Assembly: GCF_004135385.1 (NCBI RefSeq)
Contig: NZ_CP035493.1
Span: 806,001-870,000, forward strand
Source: Xylanimonas protaetiae
Lineage (GTDB): Bacteria; Actinomycetota; Actinomycetes; Actinomycetales; Cellulomonadaceae
Direction of reading: 5' to 3'
DNA: 64,000 nucleotides
Shown here: in pieces, positions 8,332 to 16,207 of the stretch
Position numbering within the stretch: position 1 is the first letter of the stretch
Layout: every line of letters starts with the position of its first letter
Notes under the pieces: model-generated
The model's database searches: none
The model's input: only the letters and a program-made list of their open reading frames with translations
Told to the model about the DNA's origin: nothing
Made by a program: the position numbers and the translations under genes

Positions 8332-9180
8332 ATGTCCGAAGAAGCTAAGCCCGAGATCGATCCTCGCAACCTGCTCAATGGGCTGACCGCCAAAGAGTGG
8401 CTCAGCGAGAGCACGAGCGTCTGGACGCAGCGCGGCCTCGGAGCTGGCCACAAGGAAGCAGAGATCGAGCGCCTCCATCCTGCGCCGTTCTCGTACACAG
8501 ACGTGGGCCGGATCATCCGCATGTTCACGAAGCCTGGGCAACTGGTGCTCGACCCGTTCGCTGGTGTGGGCTCAACCCTCAAGGCAGCCGCTCTCGACGG
8601 TCGACGCGGAGTCGGATTCGAGCTCTACCCGAGTTTCGCCCAGCTCGCCGAACTGCGATTGCAGACAGAGGTACCCTCAGACCTGCTTGACGCCAACCCC
8701 CAAGTTGTCATGCGTGGGGACTCGCGGAAACTCGCAGCTCGGCTTGACCCTGAGACCGTCGACCTCATTGTGACGTCTCCGCCGTACTGGTCGATCCTCA
8801 ACAAGAAGTCCGACCACAAGCAGCAGCAGACGCGCGAAGCGCACGGGCTCGTCACGACGTATGGTGACGACGAGCGCGACTTGGGAAACATCGAGGACTA
8901 CGACAAGTTCATTGAGGTTCTCGGCGACACACTCACTGCATCGGCAGCGGCCCTGAAGCACAAGGGCTACATGGTCCTGATCGTCGGAGACTTCCGCCAC
9001 AAGTCGCGCTACTACATGTTCCACGCTGACATCGCTCGCGAACTCGAGACGCGTGGCCTCACTCTCCAGGCAATGAACGTCCTCTGGCAGCGCCACAAGC
9101 GAGTGTTCCCGTACGGGTATCCCTTCGCATACGTGCCAAACGTGCACCACCAGAATGTCATCGTGATGAGGAAACTCTAG
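8332..9180 (+). CDS. DNA methyltransferase 1 of the AICE restriction system
   Basis: A 282-residue SAM-dependent DNA methyltransferase. The SAM-binding motif DPFAGVGST (74-82) precedes the catalytic motif TSPPYW (148-153). The SPPY form is commonest in N4-cytosine enzymes, but N6-adenine activity cannot be excluded. The I-before-IV order contrasts with its partner, where IV comes first. ATG 8332 follows GGGAGGGG. The stop overlaps the start of methyltransferase 2 by one base (TAGTG), so the two are translationally coupled. Two linked methyltransferases plus one endonuclease suggests an asymmetric recognition site with one enzyme per strand; this is inference. Confidence 0.88.
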   Translation: MSEEAKPEIDPRNLLNGLTAKEWLSESTSVWTQRGLGAGHKEAEIERLHPAPFSYTDVGRIIRMFTKPGQLVLDPFAGVGSTLKAAALDGRRGVGFELYPSFAQLAELRLQTEVPSDLLDANPQVVMRGDSRKLAARLDPETVDLIVTSPPYWSILNKKSDHKQQQTREAHGLVTTYGDDERDLGNIEDYDKFIEVLGDTLTASAAALKHKGYMVLIVGDFRHKSRYYMFHADIARELETRGLTLQAMNVLWQRHKRVFPYGYPFAYVPNVHHQNVIVMRKL

Positions 9181-9955
9181 TGGGGGAACTCATTCTCGGT
9201 GACTGCGTTGAGGAGCTAAAGCGCCTCCCTGACCGGTCCGCACAACTGATCATCGCCGACCCGCCATACAACATCGGTCCCGCCTTTGGAATCGAGCAGG
9301 AATGGACTCGGTCGCACGACTGGTTGCCGTGGGTTCGACTCTGGCTCACCGAGTGTGAGCGGATCCTCGCACCCGGGGGTCCATCTTCGTGTACGGGATT
9401 CATCACTACATCGGATTCGTCCAGGTGGAGATGTACAACCTCGGACTTGAGTACCGCCGAATGATCGTCTGGAACTACGAAAACGGGTGGAGTCGCAGCA
9501 CCAAAACGCTCGCCACGCATTACGAACCCATCCTGTGGTTCTCAAAACCGCCCGGGTTCAACTATGTTCCGATCCGCGAACCCTACAAGAGCACCGAGCG
9601 CCTCAAGCATCCGATCACCAAGAACGGGAAGGTATGGACACCACACCCGGACGGACGACTCGCAGGTGACGTCTGGCACTTCCCTGTTCTTGCAGGCCGC
9701 CGCTTTGCCGCCGAGCGCGTCGACCACCCAACGCAAAAGCCACTAGCATTGACGGACCGGATCGTCCGCCATTTCTCCAACGAGGGGGACCTTGTGGTGG
9801 TGCCGTTCGCCGGTAGTGGTACGGAGTGCGTCTCCGCGGCCCGTAATGGTCGACAGTACTGGGGATGCGAAATCAAGCCTGAGTATGTTGAGCTTGCAGC
9901 CCGACGCCTCGCCTCTACGGAAGCAGCGCCACCATTGCCTGACCGAGTGGGTTGA
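9180..9955 (+). pseudogene. DNA methyltransferase 2, frameshifted in a G run
   Basis: A beta-class-order methyltransferase. The catalytic motif ADPPYN lies near residue 27 and the SAM motif VVPFAGSGTECVSA near the C-terminus. Residues up to ILAPGG are in one frame (stop near 9464); the continuation SIFVYGIHHYIGF is in the +1-shifted frame running to 9955. Restoring one G in the five-G run at about 9376-9380 gives one continuous protein of about 258 residues. All motifs are otherwise intact. It may be a real mutation, a phase-variable tract, or a sequencing error; other frameshifts in this window make error plausible. The 3' end overlaps the convergent endonuclease gene by 41 bp. Confidence 0.8.
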
Positions 9956-11279
9956 GGGCCTCTACTGTTCCGTCCAAGTGAACTCGCAACGCACCAACAC
10001 CGGAGTGCTCCAGGAAGTCTCGAAGGTCCTGGTGAAGATCGTCATTGACAACGACGGTCTTCGTCGCCGGCGCTCCAGGGAATGCCTTCGCGACGTTGAA
10101 GTACGCGTAGTATGAGAGTTGCCCAATCGCGCGAATGATCTGAGGATCGGCGTCAGACTGGATCGTCTTCATTTCGAAGATGTGCCGCTCGGGAACGCCA
10201 GTCGGAGCCCAGACCAAGTCAAAGCTTGCCGGATCCTCCCAGAACTCACCCGCAGCATCACCAATCCGAGCCGCGAACTGCCGAACCAAGGCCTGATGCA
10301 CCGTCGTACGTTCACCCAGGCGCGTCTGTGCCTCGGCCTGCTGGTCGGGCGTGAGGGCTGCGGGAACTGTTCGGCTCACCGAGTGTGATCCGACCTGGTT
10401 CACTGAGCGCTTACGCCCGACAGTAAGGTTTCGACCCTGGCGCTGCGCACCACCTACAACGACATTGCCTCCCGAAGGGAGCGCCGTTGCGGTGGTAGGT
10501 GTCGGAGTTGCGGTCACACTCGTCGATGGCGACGGCAGCCCAATTGCTGCACGGCCGCTAGGCGTCAGATGAAAGTCGTGCTGGGCGTCCTCGACCACCA
10601 GTCCCGCGTACTTTGCCAGCGTGGGAAAGATCTTCCGGTTGTTCTTCTGCTGGTTCTCAGTGACACCAGTTGCAGCCCGGATCTGCGCGTCCGTGGCGTT
10701 CTGCTGATACAGACCGATAACACGACTTGTCTCCGAAGGCGAGTCGTCCAGGTTCTCCAACGCCAACTCTAGACCCAGGCGCCGGTGGCTCGGGGCCGCG
10801 TGAAGCAAGTGGAGCATCATCCGCACGGGATGGGAGACGCGGCCCGTGACCGCGTCCGCGACAGCAACACGCATCAGCCCGGCGGCGAGGAGGTCGCGCT
10901 CAGTCTGGCTTTGCGAAGCGCAGGCCAGCAGGGCCCGACCAGCGGACGTGACGGCACCCGTGGAGTCGAGCCACCCAAGGTCCCTGAGCGTTCTCCGGAG
11001 CTCACGTGCGTTCGTTCGCGCACCCTGGTCACCGCGTGGCTTCGCCTTCTCAAGCACAATACGAGCTTCGATGTCCTGCGCCGAAGCGGTCGTATAGTCG
11101 ATGCCTCGGAATGTGTAGTCCCGGCTTCGCGCGAGCTCATAGCCCAGCACGCCGTCATCCAGTACATCGAGGCCTTGGGCGTTCAGGCTGCTGATTGTGT
11201 TCAGAGTGCTCCTCACGCGCGAGAACTCAGCAGCTTGGTTCGGGTAGTTCTTCACGCAGTCCCCCACGCAGAGATGCAA
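9915..11279 (-). CDS. Restriction endonuclease, PD-(D/E)XK type
   Basis: A 454-residue protein convergent with the methyltransferases. Near the C-terminus Asp354 (SFDLVW) and Glu369-Met-Lys371 (HIFEMK) form a PD-(D/E)XK nuclease core, followed by an amphipathic helix (IIRAIGQLSYYAYF) typical of that fold. The N-terminal and middle parts contain winged-helix-like segments (LGWLDSTGAVTSAGRALL; AGLVVEDAQHDFHLTPSGRAA), suggesting separate DNA-recognition and cleavage domains as in type IIS enzymes. A low-complexity Thr/Pro/Ser linker separates them. The annotated start is a TTG at 11279 without a clear Shine-Dalgarno; GTG about 15 bp inside is an alternative. The recognition site is unknown. Confidence 0.78.
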   Translation of the reverse strand: MHLCVGDCVKNYPNQAAEFSRVRSTLNTISSLNAQGLDVLDDGVLGYELARSRDYTFRGIDYTTASAQDIEARIVLEKAKPRGDQGARTNARELRRTLRDLGWLDSTGAVTSAGRALLACASQSQTERDLLAAGLMRVAVADAVTGRVSHPVRMMLHLLHAAPSHRRLGLELALENLDDSPSETSRVIGLYQQNATDAQIRAATGVTENQQKNNRKIFPTLAKYAGLVVEDAQHDFHLTPSGRAAIGLPSPSTSVTATPTPTTATALPSGGNVVVGGAQRQGRNLTVGRKRSVNQVGSHSVSRTVPAALTPDQQAEAQTRLGERTTVHQALVRQFAARIGDAAGEFWEDPASFDLVWAPTGVPERHIFEMKTIQSDADPQIIRAIGQLSYYAYFNVAKAFPGAPATKTVVVNDDLHQDLRDFLEHSGVGALRVHLDGTVEALNPLGQAMVALLP

Positions 11280-11764
11280 CAGGTCGGCCCGGGCAACGTA
11301 CCAGTGACCTGCAGCTTCGCGCGTGGCGGTGGCGGCGACGGAGCGGGTGAGAACTTTCCTTACTGGCTCAAGCGCGCGGCTTCGCCGCGCGGGGCGGCCT
11401 CCCGGGCGGGGCCCCGCGCTCCGCTCGCTACGCTCGCTCCGCGCACCCCACCCGTCCAGCCGCCCACTCCCACAACGAAGGCGGCTCCGAGCTGACCCGG
11501 AACCGCCTCACCACTCAGCCTGGCCATCGCGCCTGCCTCGACGAGCTGCAGACCGTCACCCCGCCCGAGATACTGCACCACCTCGCGCCCGGACGCGCAC
11601 CGACAGCCGAGCATCCGGCCGACTCCACCCAGCGTCAAGGGCGCCTACGGCGTCGCAACGCGATGGGCTACGCCCACCCTTGACCCTGACCTCCGTCCGC
11701 CTCCTACGCTCCACTGTCGCCGCAGCGCCTCCGAGTGTCCCCACCTTCAAGACACCACCGCTCC
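11280..11764. other. Gene-poor right end of the AICE, with a decayed frame
   Basis: No convincing gene. A hairpin CGCGCGGC-TTC-GCCGCGCG lies near 11373-11391, and a GCTCCGCTCGCTACGCTCGC repeat near 11419-11449. A plus-strand frame without a good start runs to a stop at 11683 and contains HSHNEGGSELTRNRL, followed by an apparently protein-like tail. It could be the 3' remnant of a lost element gene. Nothing else was recognised. Confidence 0.4.
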
Positions 11765-11786
11765 GAGGGCTTAACGGAGGGCTTAT
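11765..11786 (+). repeat. Right arm-type integrase site candidate
   Basis: GAGGGCTTAAC-GGAGGGCTTAT, the counterpart of 979-1000, located 84 bp inside the right core repeat. It differs from the left copy at two of 22 positions. Confidence 0.6.
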
Positions 11787-11869
11787 CGATCCGGGCCGGG
11801 GCGAACACCGGCGAACGGCGAACAGCAGAACCACGCGGAACAGCGCTCCGAGCAACCCCTCAGAACTGA

Positions 11870-11930
<61 letters not shown>

Positions 11931-11996
11931 ACCAGTGGAAACGCTCGGTCCGGAGGGCCTTTCGCGTTGTCGAACACCGCGTGCGAGACATCGACG

Positions 11997-12461
11997 TCAC
12001 GCGTGGGGAACGACAGTCGGCGTGGGTGCCGACGGCGAGCCCGCGCGCCGCTGACGCAGGAGCGCCCCAACCACGGCGCACACCGTGCCCGGTACGAAGG
12101 AGGGACCGATCGCGAACCCGCCGAGGAACAGCACGAACACCACGAGGCTCACCGCCGACACCGTCGACAGCACGGTCCACGCCCGCCCGTGAGCGGCCAG
12201 TGGCAATGCCGCCAGCAGGACCGGGGCGGAGACCCAGGCCACCAACGACAGGTTCCCGGAGGTGAGGATGGCGCCCGGTGGGTCGCAGGTGTCCCAGGAC
12301 GAGACCAGCTCGCCGGACGGCGAGTAGCTCCCTCCCCCGGAGCACTCGGTCTGGGGTTGGTAGACCGGCGCCAGCAGCAGGTAGCCCGAGGCCAGGACGA
12401 CAAGGCCGAACGCCGCCACCTGCCACGCCCGCTTGGTGCTCCACCTCGGAGGACGGCTCAT
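11997..12461 (-). CDS. Predicted four-helix membrane protein
   Basis: A 154-residue protein with about four hydrophobic segments (near 13-30, 71-87, 94-110 and 112-132) and a loop after the first that contains two Cys (TECSGGG and WDTCDPP), likely extracytoplasmic and possibly disulfide-linked. The N-terminus is basic (SRPPRWSTKR). I do not recognise a family. It is the first chromosomal gene to the right of the AICE and is transcribed toward it, with no operon partner. Confidence 0.6.
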   Translation of the reverse strand: MSRPPRWSTKRAWQVAAFGLVVLASGYLLLAPVYQPQTECSGGGSYSPSGELVSSWDTCDPPGAILTSGNLSLVAWVSAPVLLAALPLAAHGRAWTVLSTVSAVSLVVFVLFLGGFAIGPSFVPGTVCAVVGALLRQRRAGSPSAPTPTVVPHA

Positions 12462-12480
12462 GCGTAGTCACCTCGCTGCA

Positions 12481-12735
12481 CTACCGATCGCGTACCCCAC
12501 CGTCGGCGTCAGGTCCGGCGTCGGGCGATGCCCGTGAGGCGAGGAGCGCGTGGTCGGCTGAAGGCACCAGCATGCCCACGGCGTCCGGGCGTACGCACAG
12601 CGGCACGTCGACCCGCGCACCGCTCAGGAGGAGGTGTCCGAGACGTCCCCTGTCGCGTGGCGACGCCGCGCCGAGGATCCCTGCGACTGAGGTGATGGCT
12701 GAGGTGATGTCGGGACGCCCTGTCCACAGCCGCAC
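12481..12735 (-). CDS. Doubtful small ORF, 84 codons
   Basis: A GTG-started frame with plausible composition (VDVPLCVRPDAVGMLVPSADHALLASRASP) but no recognised domain and no clear ribosome-binding site. The 350-bp stretch 12462-12812 holds nothing else that I can support. It could be a degraded gene or a chance open frame. Confidence 0.25.
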   Translation of the reverse strand: MRLWTGRPDITSAITSVAGILGAASPRDRGRLGHLLLSGARVDVPLCVRPDAVGMLVPSADHALLASRASPDAGPDADGGVRDR

Positions 12736-12812
12736 GACGCCCTCTGGCGCGCGCTCCCGGCTCCGGGCAGGATCGGCTGGGTCCGCAGGTGCCGAGCTCT
12801 CGGAGGGGTCAC

Positions 12813-14075
12813 GTGGCCAGCGAGCCGATCGTCGTCGTCGGGGGCGGGCTTGCCGCCGCCCGGGCCGTGGAGACGCTGCGCGGGGAGGGGTACGACGGCG
12901 ACGTCGTCGTCGTGACCTCCGAGCCGCACCGACCCTACGAGCGGCCGCCGCTCTCCAAGGACTACCTGCGCGGGCAGGCGGAGCGCGGGTCGGTGTTCCC
13001 GCTCGACGAGGCCTGGTACCGCGACCACGACGTCGAGCTGCGCACGCACGCCACCGCTGTCGGGCTGTCGCTCGACGACCACCGCGTCACGCTCGCTGAC
13101 GGCGCCTCCCTGCCGTTCGGGCGGCTGCTGCTGGCCACGGGATCGACGCCGCGGCCGCTGCCCGTGCCGGGCAACGACCTGCGCGGCGTGCACCTGCTGC
13201 GCACGCTCGACGACGCCGACCGGCTCTCGGGCGTGCTGCTCCAGGCGTCGCTCGAGGGCACCGAGCCGCACGTCGGGGCGGCGCGCGTCGCGGTGGTGGG
13301 CGACGGGTGGATCGGGCTGGAGGTGGCGGCGTCGGCGCGGCAGCTCGGACTGGACGTCACCGTCGTCGGGCAGGGCACGCACCCGCTCGGCCGCGTGCTG
13401 GGGCCGGAGCTCGGCGAGGTGTACGCGCAGCTGCACGAGCGGCACGGCGTCAGGCTGCACCGGCGTGCGACAGTCACGGGGCTCACGGGCACCGACGGGC
13501 AGGTGACCGGCGTCGACATGGCCGACGGGACGCACGTGGACGCCACGATCGTCGTCGTGGGCGTGGGCGTGACGCCCAACGTCGGGCTGGCGGCGTCGGC
13601 GGGGCTCGGTGTCCGACCCGCCGCGGAGGGCGGCGGGGTCGTCGTCGACGGGACGCTGCGGACCACGCACCCGGACGTCTGGGCCGCGGGCGACATCGCC
13701 GCGATCCCCTCGCCCACCTACGGGCGGGCGCTGCGCGTGGAGCACTGGGCGCGGGCGAACGACTCGGGCCCGCACGCCGCGAAGGCGATGCTCGGGGCCA
13801 CGGACGAGTACGACATCCTGCCGTACTTCTACTCCGACCAGTACGACCTGGGGATGGAGTACACGGGCTACGTGGACGGCCCGGGCGGGTACGACGACGT
13901 GGTCGTCGTCGGCGACCCGGCAGGCGAGGCGTTCGCCTTCTGGCTGCGCGGCGGGGTGGTGCAGGCCGGGATGGGGCTCAACGTGTGGGACCGCATGCCG
14001 GAGGTGGAGGCGTTCATCCGCAGCGGCCGGCCGACGGAGAAGGCGACGCTGGAGGGCTTCGTCGGTTCCGCGTGA
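12813..14075 (+). CDS. FAD/NAD(P)H-dependent oxidoreductase, ferredoxin-reductase type
   Basis: A 420-residue flavoprotein. The N-terminal FAD-binding Rossmann motif is VVVGGGLAAARAVE, with RPYERPPLSKDYLRG typical of ferredoxin (rubredoxin/putidaredoxin-like) reductases. The NAD(P)H-binding repeat is VAVVGDGWIGLEVAASAR (about residues 160-177). The second FAD motif is DVWAAGDIAAIPSP, and a reductase C-terminal domain follows (about 325-420). GTG 12813 was chosen for its GGAGGGG Shine-Dalgarno 5-10 bp upstream. The usual partner is a ferredoxin serving a P450 or dioxygenase, but none is adjacent, so the electron acceptor is unknown. Confidence 0.9.
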   Translation: MASEPIVVVGGGLAAARAVETLRGEGYDGDVVVVTSEPHRPYERPPLSKDYLRGQAERGSVFPLDEAWYRDHDVELRTHATAVGLSLDDHRVTLADGASLPFGRLLLATGSTPRPLPVPGNDLRGVHLLRTLDDADRLSGVLLQASLEGTEPHVGAARVAVVGDGWIGLEVAASARQLGLDVTVVGQGTHPLGRVLGPELGEVYAQLHERHGVRLHRRATVTGLTGTDGQVTGVDMADGTHVDATIVVVGVGVTPNVGLAASAGLGVRPAAEGGGVVVDGTLRTTHPDVWAAGDIAAIPSPTYGRALRVEHWARANDSGPHAAKAMLGATDEYDILPYFYSDQYDLGMEYTGYVDGPGGYDDVVVVGDPAGEAFAFWLRGGVVQAGMGLNVWDRMPEVEAFIRSGRPTEKATLEGFVGSA

Positions 14076-14082
14076 GGCGGTG

Positions 14083-14496
14083 TCAGCCGACGGCGGTCGT
14101 GGCTCCGGCCCAGCAGGCGTCCGACGCCGTCGAGTACGGGATCCAGGCGGGCTGGACGCCCTCGTAGGCCGCCTGCCGGGTGGGCGGGCGCTCGCCGATG
14201 GGGACCATCCCGTGCTCGTCGCGCGGGCGCGGCCCGGTCATGAAGGGCGTGGTCTCGACGATCTCCCAGCCCGCGTCGGCCATGCAGCGCGCGTAGTGCG
14301 TGTTGAGGGCGTACTCCTGCTCCAGCCACTCGGGCTCGGCGGCCGCGCGCAGCACGCCGGACGCCCCGACGGCCGCGATCGTCACGCCGACACCCAGGAA
14401 GACGACGGGCCACGACCACCGCCGACGCCGGCGGGGCTGCTCGGGCTCCGTGCGGGTGTGCAGGTCGTACCGAGGGAGCTGGACGGAGAAGGGCAT
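14083..14496 (-). CDS. Membrane-anchored hypothetical protein
   Basis: A 137-residue protein with a basic Pro/Arg-rich cytoplasmic N-terminus (EPEQPRRRRRWS), one transmembrane helix (about 29-48) and an exported C-terminal domain with two Cys (RCMADAGWEIV and DACWAGAT). The ALNTHYARCMADAGWEI stretch resembles secreted actinobacterial proteins of unknown function. It ends 7 bp from the convergent oxidoreductase stop. No operon partner is seen. Confidence 0.6.
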   Translation of the reverse strand: MPFSVQLPRYDLHTRTEPEQPRRRRRWSWPVVFLGVGVTIAAVGASGVLRAAAEPEWLEQEYALNTHYARCMADAGWEIVETTPFMTGPRPRDEHGMVPIGERPPTRQAAYEGVQPAWIPYSTASDACWAGATTAVG

Positions 14497-14630
14497 CGCG
14501 CGGCCTCTCGACGGTCGGTCGGCTGACCTCCATCCTCACGGGGTGACGGCCTTCGGGCAGCCCGGGTGTCCGTGTCCGTCGCGCGGCCCGCCCACCCGGA
14601 GCGGCTGTCGGCGCGCCGGGTCGAGGCCAT

Positions 14631-14668
14631 CGGCTCGGGTCGAGGGCTTGCGACCTCGACCCGAGCCG
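14631..14668 (-). terminator. Terminator downstream of DAHP synthase
   Basis: A perfect 15-bp stem, CGGCTCGGGTCGAGG/CCTCGACCCGAGCCG, with an 8-nt loop, about 75 bp past the DAHP synthase stop in its direction. No strong U tract follows, as is common in high-GC actinobacteria. Confidence 0.65.
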
Positions 14669-14680
14669 GACACCTCGACC

Positions 14681-14725
14681 GACGCGGCCGGGTCCGACGC
14701 GGCCGGGTCCGACGCGGTCCGGTCC
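14681..14725 (+). repeat. Three tandem 15-bp repeats
   Basis: GACGCGGCCGGGTCC occurs twice, then once as GACGCGGTCCGGTCC. The array lies between the DAHP synthase stop (14745) and its terminator hairpin. Confidence 0.85.
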
Positions 14726-14744
14726 GGCCCGAGTCAGCGGCCCG

Positions 14745-15914
14745 TCAGAGCGCCCGGCGGGTCGCGACGGAGGCCGCCAGCTCGCGCAGCAGGTCCGCCG
14801 TCGTGTCCCAGTCGATGCACTTGTCGGTGACCGACTTGCCGTAGACGAGCGTGGGCAGCGGCCCCGGGTTCTGGGCGCCGGCCTCGATGAAGCTCTCCAT
14901 CATGAGGCCCGTGACGCCCCGCTCGCCCTCGGCGAGCCGGGCCGCGATCTCGCGCACGACGCCCGCCTGGCGCACATGGTCCTTGCCCGAGTTGCCGTGG
15001 GAGGCGTCGACGATCAGGCCGTGCGACACGGCGCCGTCGAGCCCGGACCTGCGGGCCACGTCGAGGGCGGCATCGACGTCGGGGCGGGAGTAGTTGGGGC
15101 CGCCGCGGCCGCCGCGCAGGATGATGTGGCAGTCCGGGTTGCCGGTCGTCGCGACGGAGGCGGCACGCCCCTCCGAGTCCGCGCCGAAGAACGTGTGCTC
15201 CGAGGCCGCGGTGATGCACGCGTCGACGGCGGTCTGCACGTCGCCGTCGGTGGCGTTCTTCATGCCGACGGGCATCGACAGGCCCGACGCGAGCTGACGG
15301 TGCACCTGCGACTCGACGTTGCGCGCGCCGATCGCACCCCAGGTGACGGCGTCGGCGATGTACTGCGGGCTGGTCGGCTCGAGGAACTCGGTGGCGACGG
15401 GCACGCCGGCGTCGAGCACGCCGAGCAGCACCTCGCGGGCGAGGCGCAGGCCGTGGAGCACGTCGTGCGACCCGTCCAGGTGCGGGTCGTTGATGAGGCC
15501 CTTCCACCCGACGGTGGTGCGCGGCTTCTCGAAGTACACGCGCATGACGACGAGCAGCTCGTCGGCGAGCTCGGCCGCCAGCGGCGCGAGGCGCGACGCG
15601 TAGTCGAGCGCCGCGGCGGGGTCGTGCACGGAGCACGGGCCGACGATGACGAGCAGGCGGTCGTCCTCGCCGACGAGCACGTCGCGCACGGCGCGGCGCG
15701 ACATCGCGACGAGGTCGCTGCGCTCGGTGCCCAGCGGCTGCTCGAGGCGCACGTCCCGGGGGGCGGGCAGCGCGTCGAGGGCGCGGATGCGGAGGTCGGA
15801 GGTCTCGGCCAACAGCTCAGCCTTCCGGTCAAGGGCGGCGGGCTGGGTGCCCGGGCCGCCGGAAAGGCTATCGCGCGCCGTCAGATCGCTCGGTGCGGTG
15901 TGGCTCATCGTCAT
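14745..15914 (-). CDS. 3-deoxy-7-phosphoheptulonate (DAHP) synthase, class I
   Basis: A 389-residue enzyme that condenses phosphoenolpyruvate and erythrose 4-phosphate in the first shikimate-pathway step. Family motifs are VGPCSVHDP (about 90-98), MRVYFEKPRTTVGWKGLINDP split over about 122-143, GARNVESQ, MKNATDGD, DCHIILRGG (substrate pocket) and DASHGNSGKDH (metal site His). The length matches AroF/G/H enzymes, and it is the aromatic-amino-acid-sensitive class; which allosteric effector acts is not clear from sequence. It is transcribed alone behind a leader peptide rich in Trp, Tyr and Phe with terminator structures (16030-16165), pointing to ribosome-mediated attenuation. Confidence 0.95.
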   Translation of the reverse strand: MTMSHTAPSDLTARDSLSGGPGTQPAALDRKAELLAETSDLRIRALDALPAPRDVRLEQPLGTERSDLVAMSRRAVRDVLVGEDDRLLVIVGPCSVHDPAAALDYASRLAPLAAELADELLVVMRVYFEKPRTTVGWKGLINDPHLDGSHDVLHGLRLAREVLLGVLDAGVPVATEFLEPTSPQYIADAVTWGAIGARNVESQVHRQLASGLSMPVGMKNATDGDVQTAVDACITAASEHTFFGADSEGRAASVATTGNPDCHIILRGGRGGPNYSRPDVDAALDVARRSGLDGAVSHGLIVDASHGNSGKDHVRQAGVVREIAARLAEGERGVTGLMMESFIEAGAQNPGPLPTLVYGKSVTDKCIDWDTTADLLRELAASVATRRAL

Positions 15915-16029
15915 GGCGGTTCTGGCTCCTGGGGATCCGGGTCTGAGGTTCGGGGTGTCGTCGTGCGGACGGCGTCCCGGCCCCGGGACGGACCCGAGGG
16001 GCGACCGGAGCGCCTCGTCTCACGACGAA

Positions 16030-16058
16030 GGCCCCCGACGCGTCCTGCGTCGAAGGCC
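16030..16058 (-). terminator. Attenuator hairpin upstream of DAHP synthase
   Basis: On the minus strand GGCCTTCGACGC pairs with GCGTCGGGGGCC (12 bp including two G-U pairs, 5-nt loop), followed by TTCGTCGT. Upstream, GGCTCC-GTGG-GGAGCC inside the leader peptide gene forms its own hairpin, and its left part (GGCTCCGTGGGG) can instead pair with CCCCACCGGAGCC just before the terminator. These are competing structures, as in attenuators. Confidence 0.65.
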
Positions 16059-16086
16059 TCTGCTGGCTCCGGTGGGGATGTGTTGG

Positions 16087-16152
16087 TCAGGCGTCAGCCC
16101 GCACGGCTCCCCACGGAGCCGGCGTAAAGCGCCAATACCAACGGTTGTTCAC
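16087..16152 (-). CDS. Leader peptide of the DAHP synthase attenuator
   Basis: A 21-residue ORF starting at GTG 16152. It begins with NNRWYWRF and has a further PW before the stop: three Trp, one Tyr and one Phe in 21 residues. There is no Shine-Dalgarno, but TACCGT (16160-16165) ends exactly 7 bp before the GTG, and TTGGGG (16184-16189) lies 18 bp further up, so the leader is probably leaderless with transcription starting at the GTG. Stalling at the aromatic codons for lack of charged tRNA would favour an antiterminator and raise DAHP synthase expression. Attenuation by aromatic-rich leaders is established; its operation here is inferred. Confidence 0.8.
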   Translation of the reverse strand: MNNRWYWRFTPAPWGAVRADA

Positions 16153-16207
16153 GGTGACGACGGTACGTCAGGTCTCCGGCGGTCCCCAAACTGATTCCAC
16201 GATGTGG

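Noticed and set aside
14734-15636. Arg-rich leftward frame overlapping DAHP synthase
   Set aside because: Out-of-frame shadow; the 389-residue frame carries all DAHP synthase motifs.
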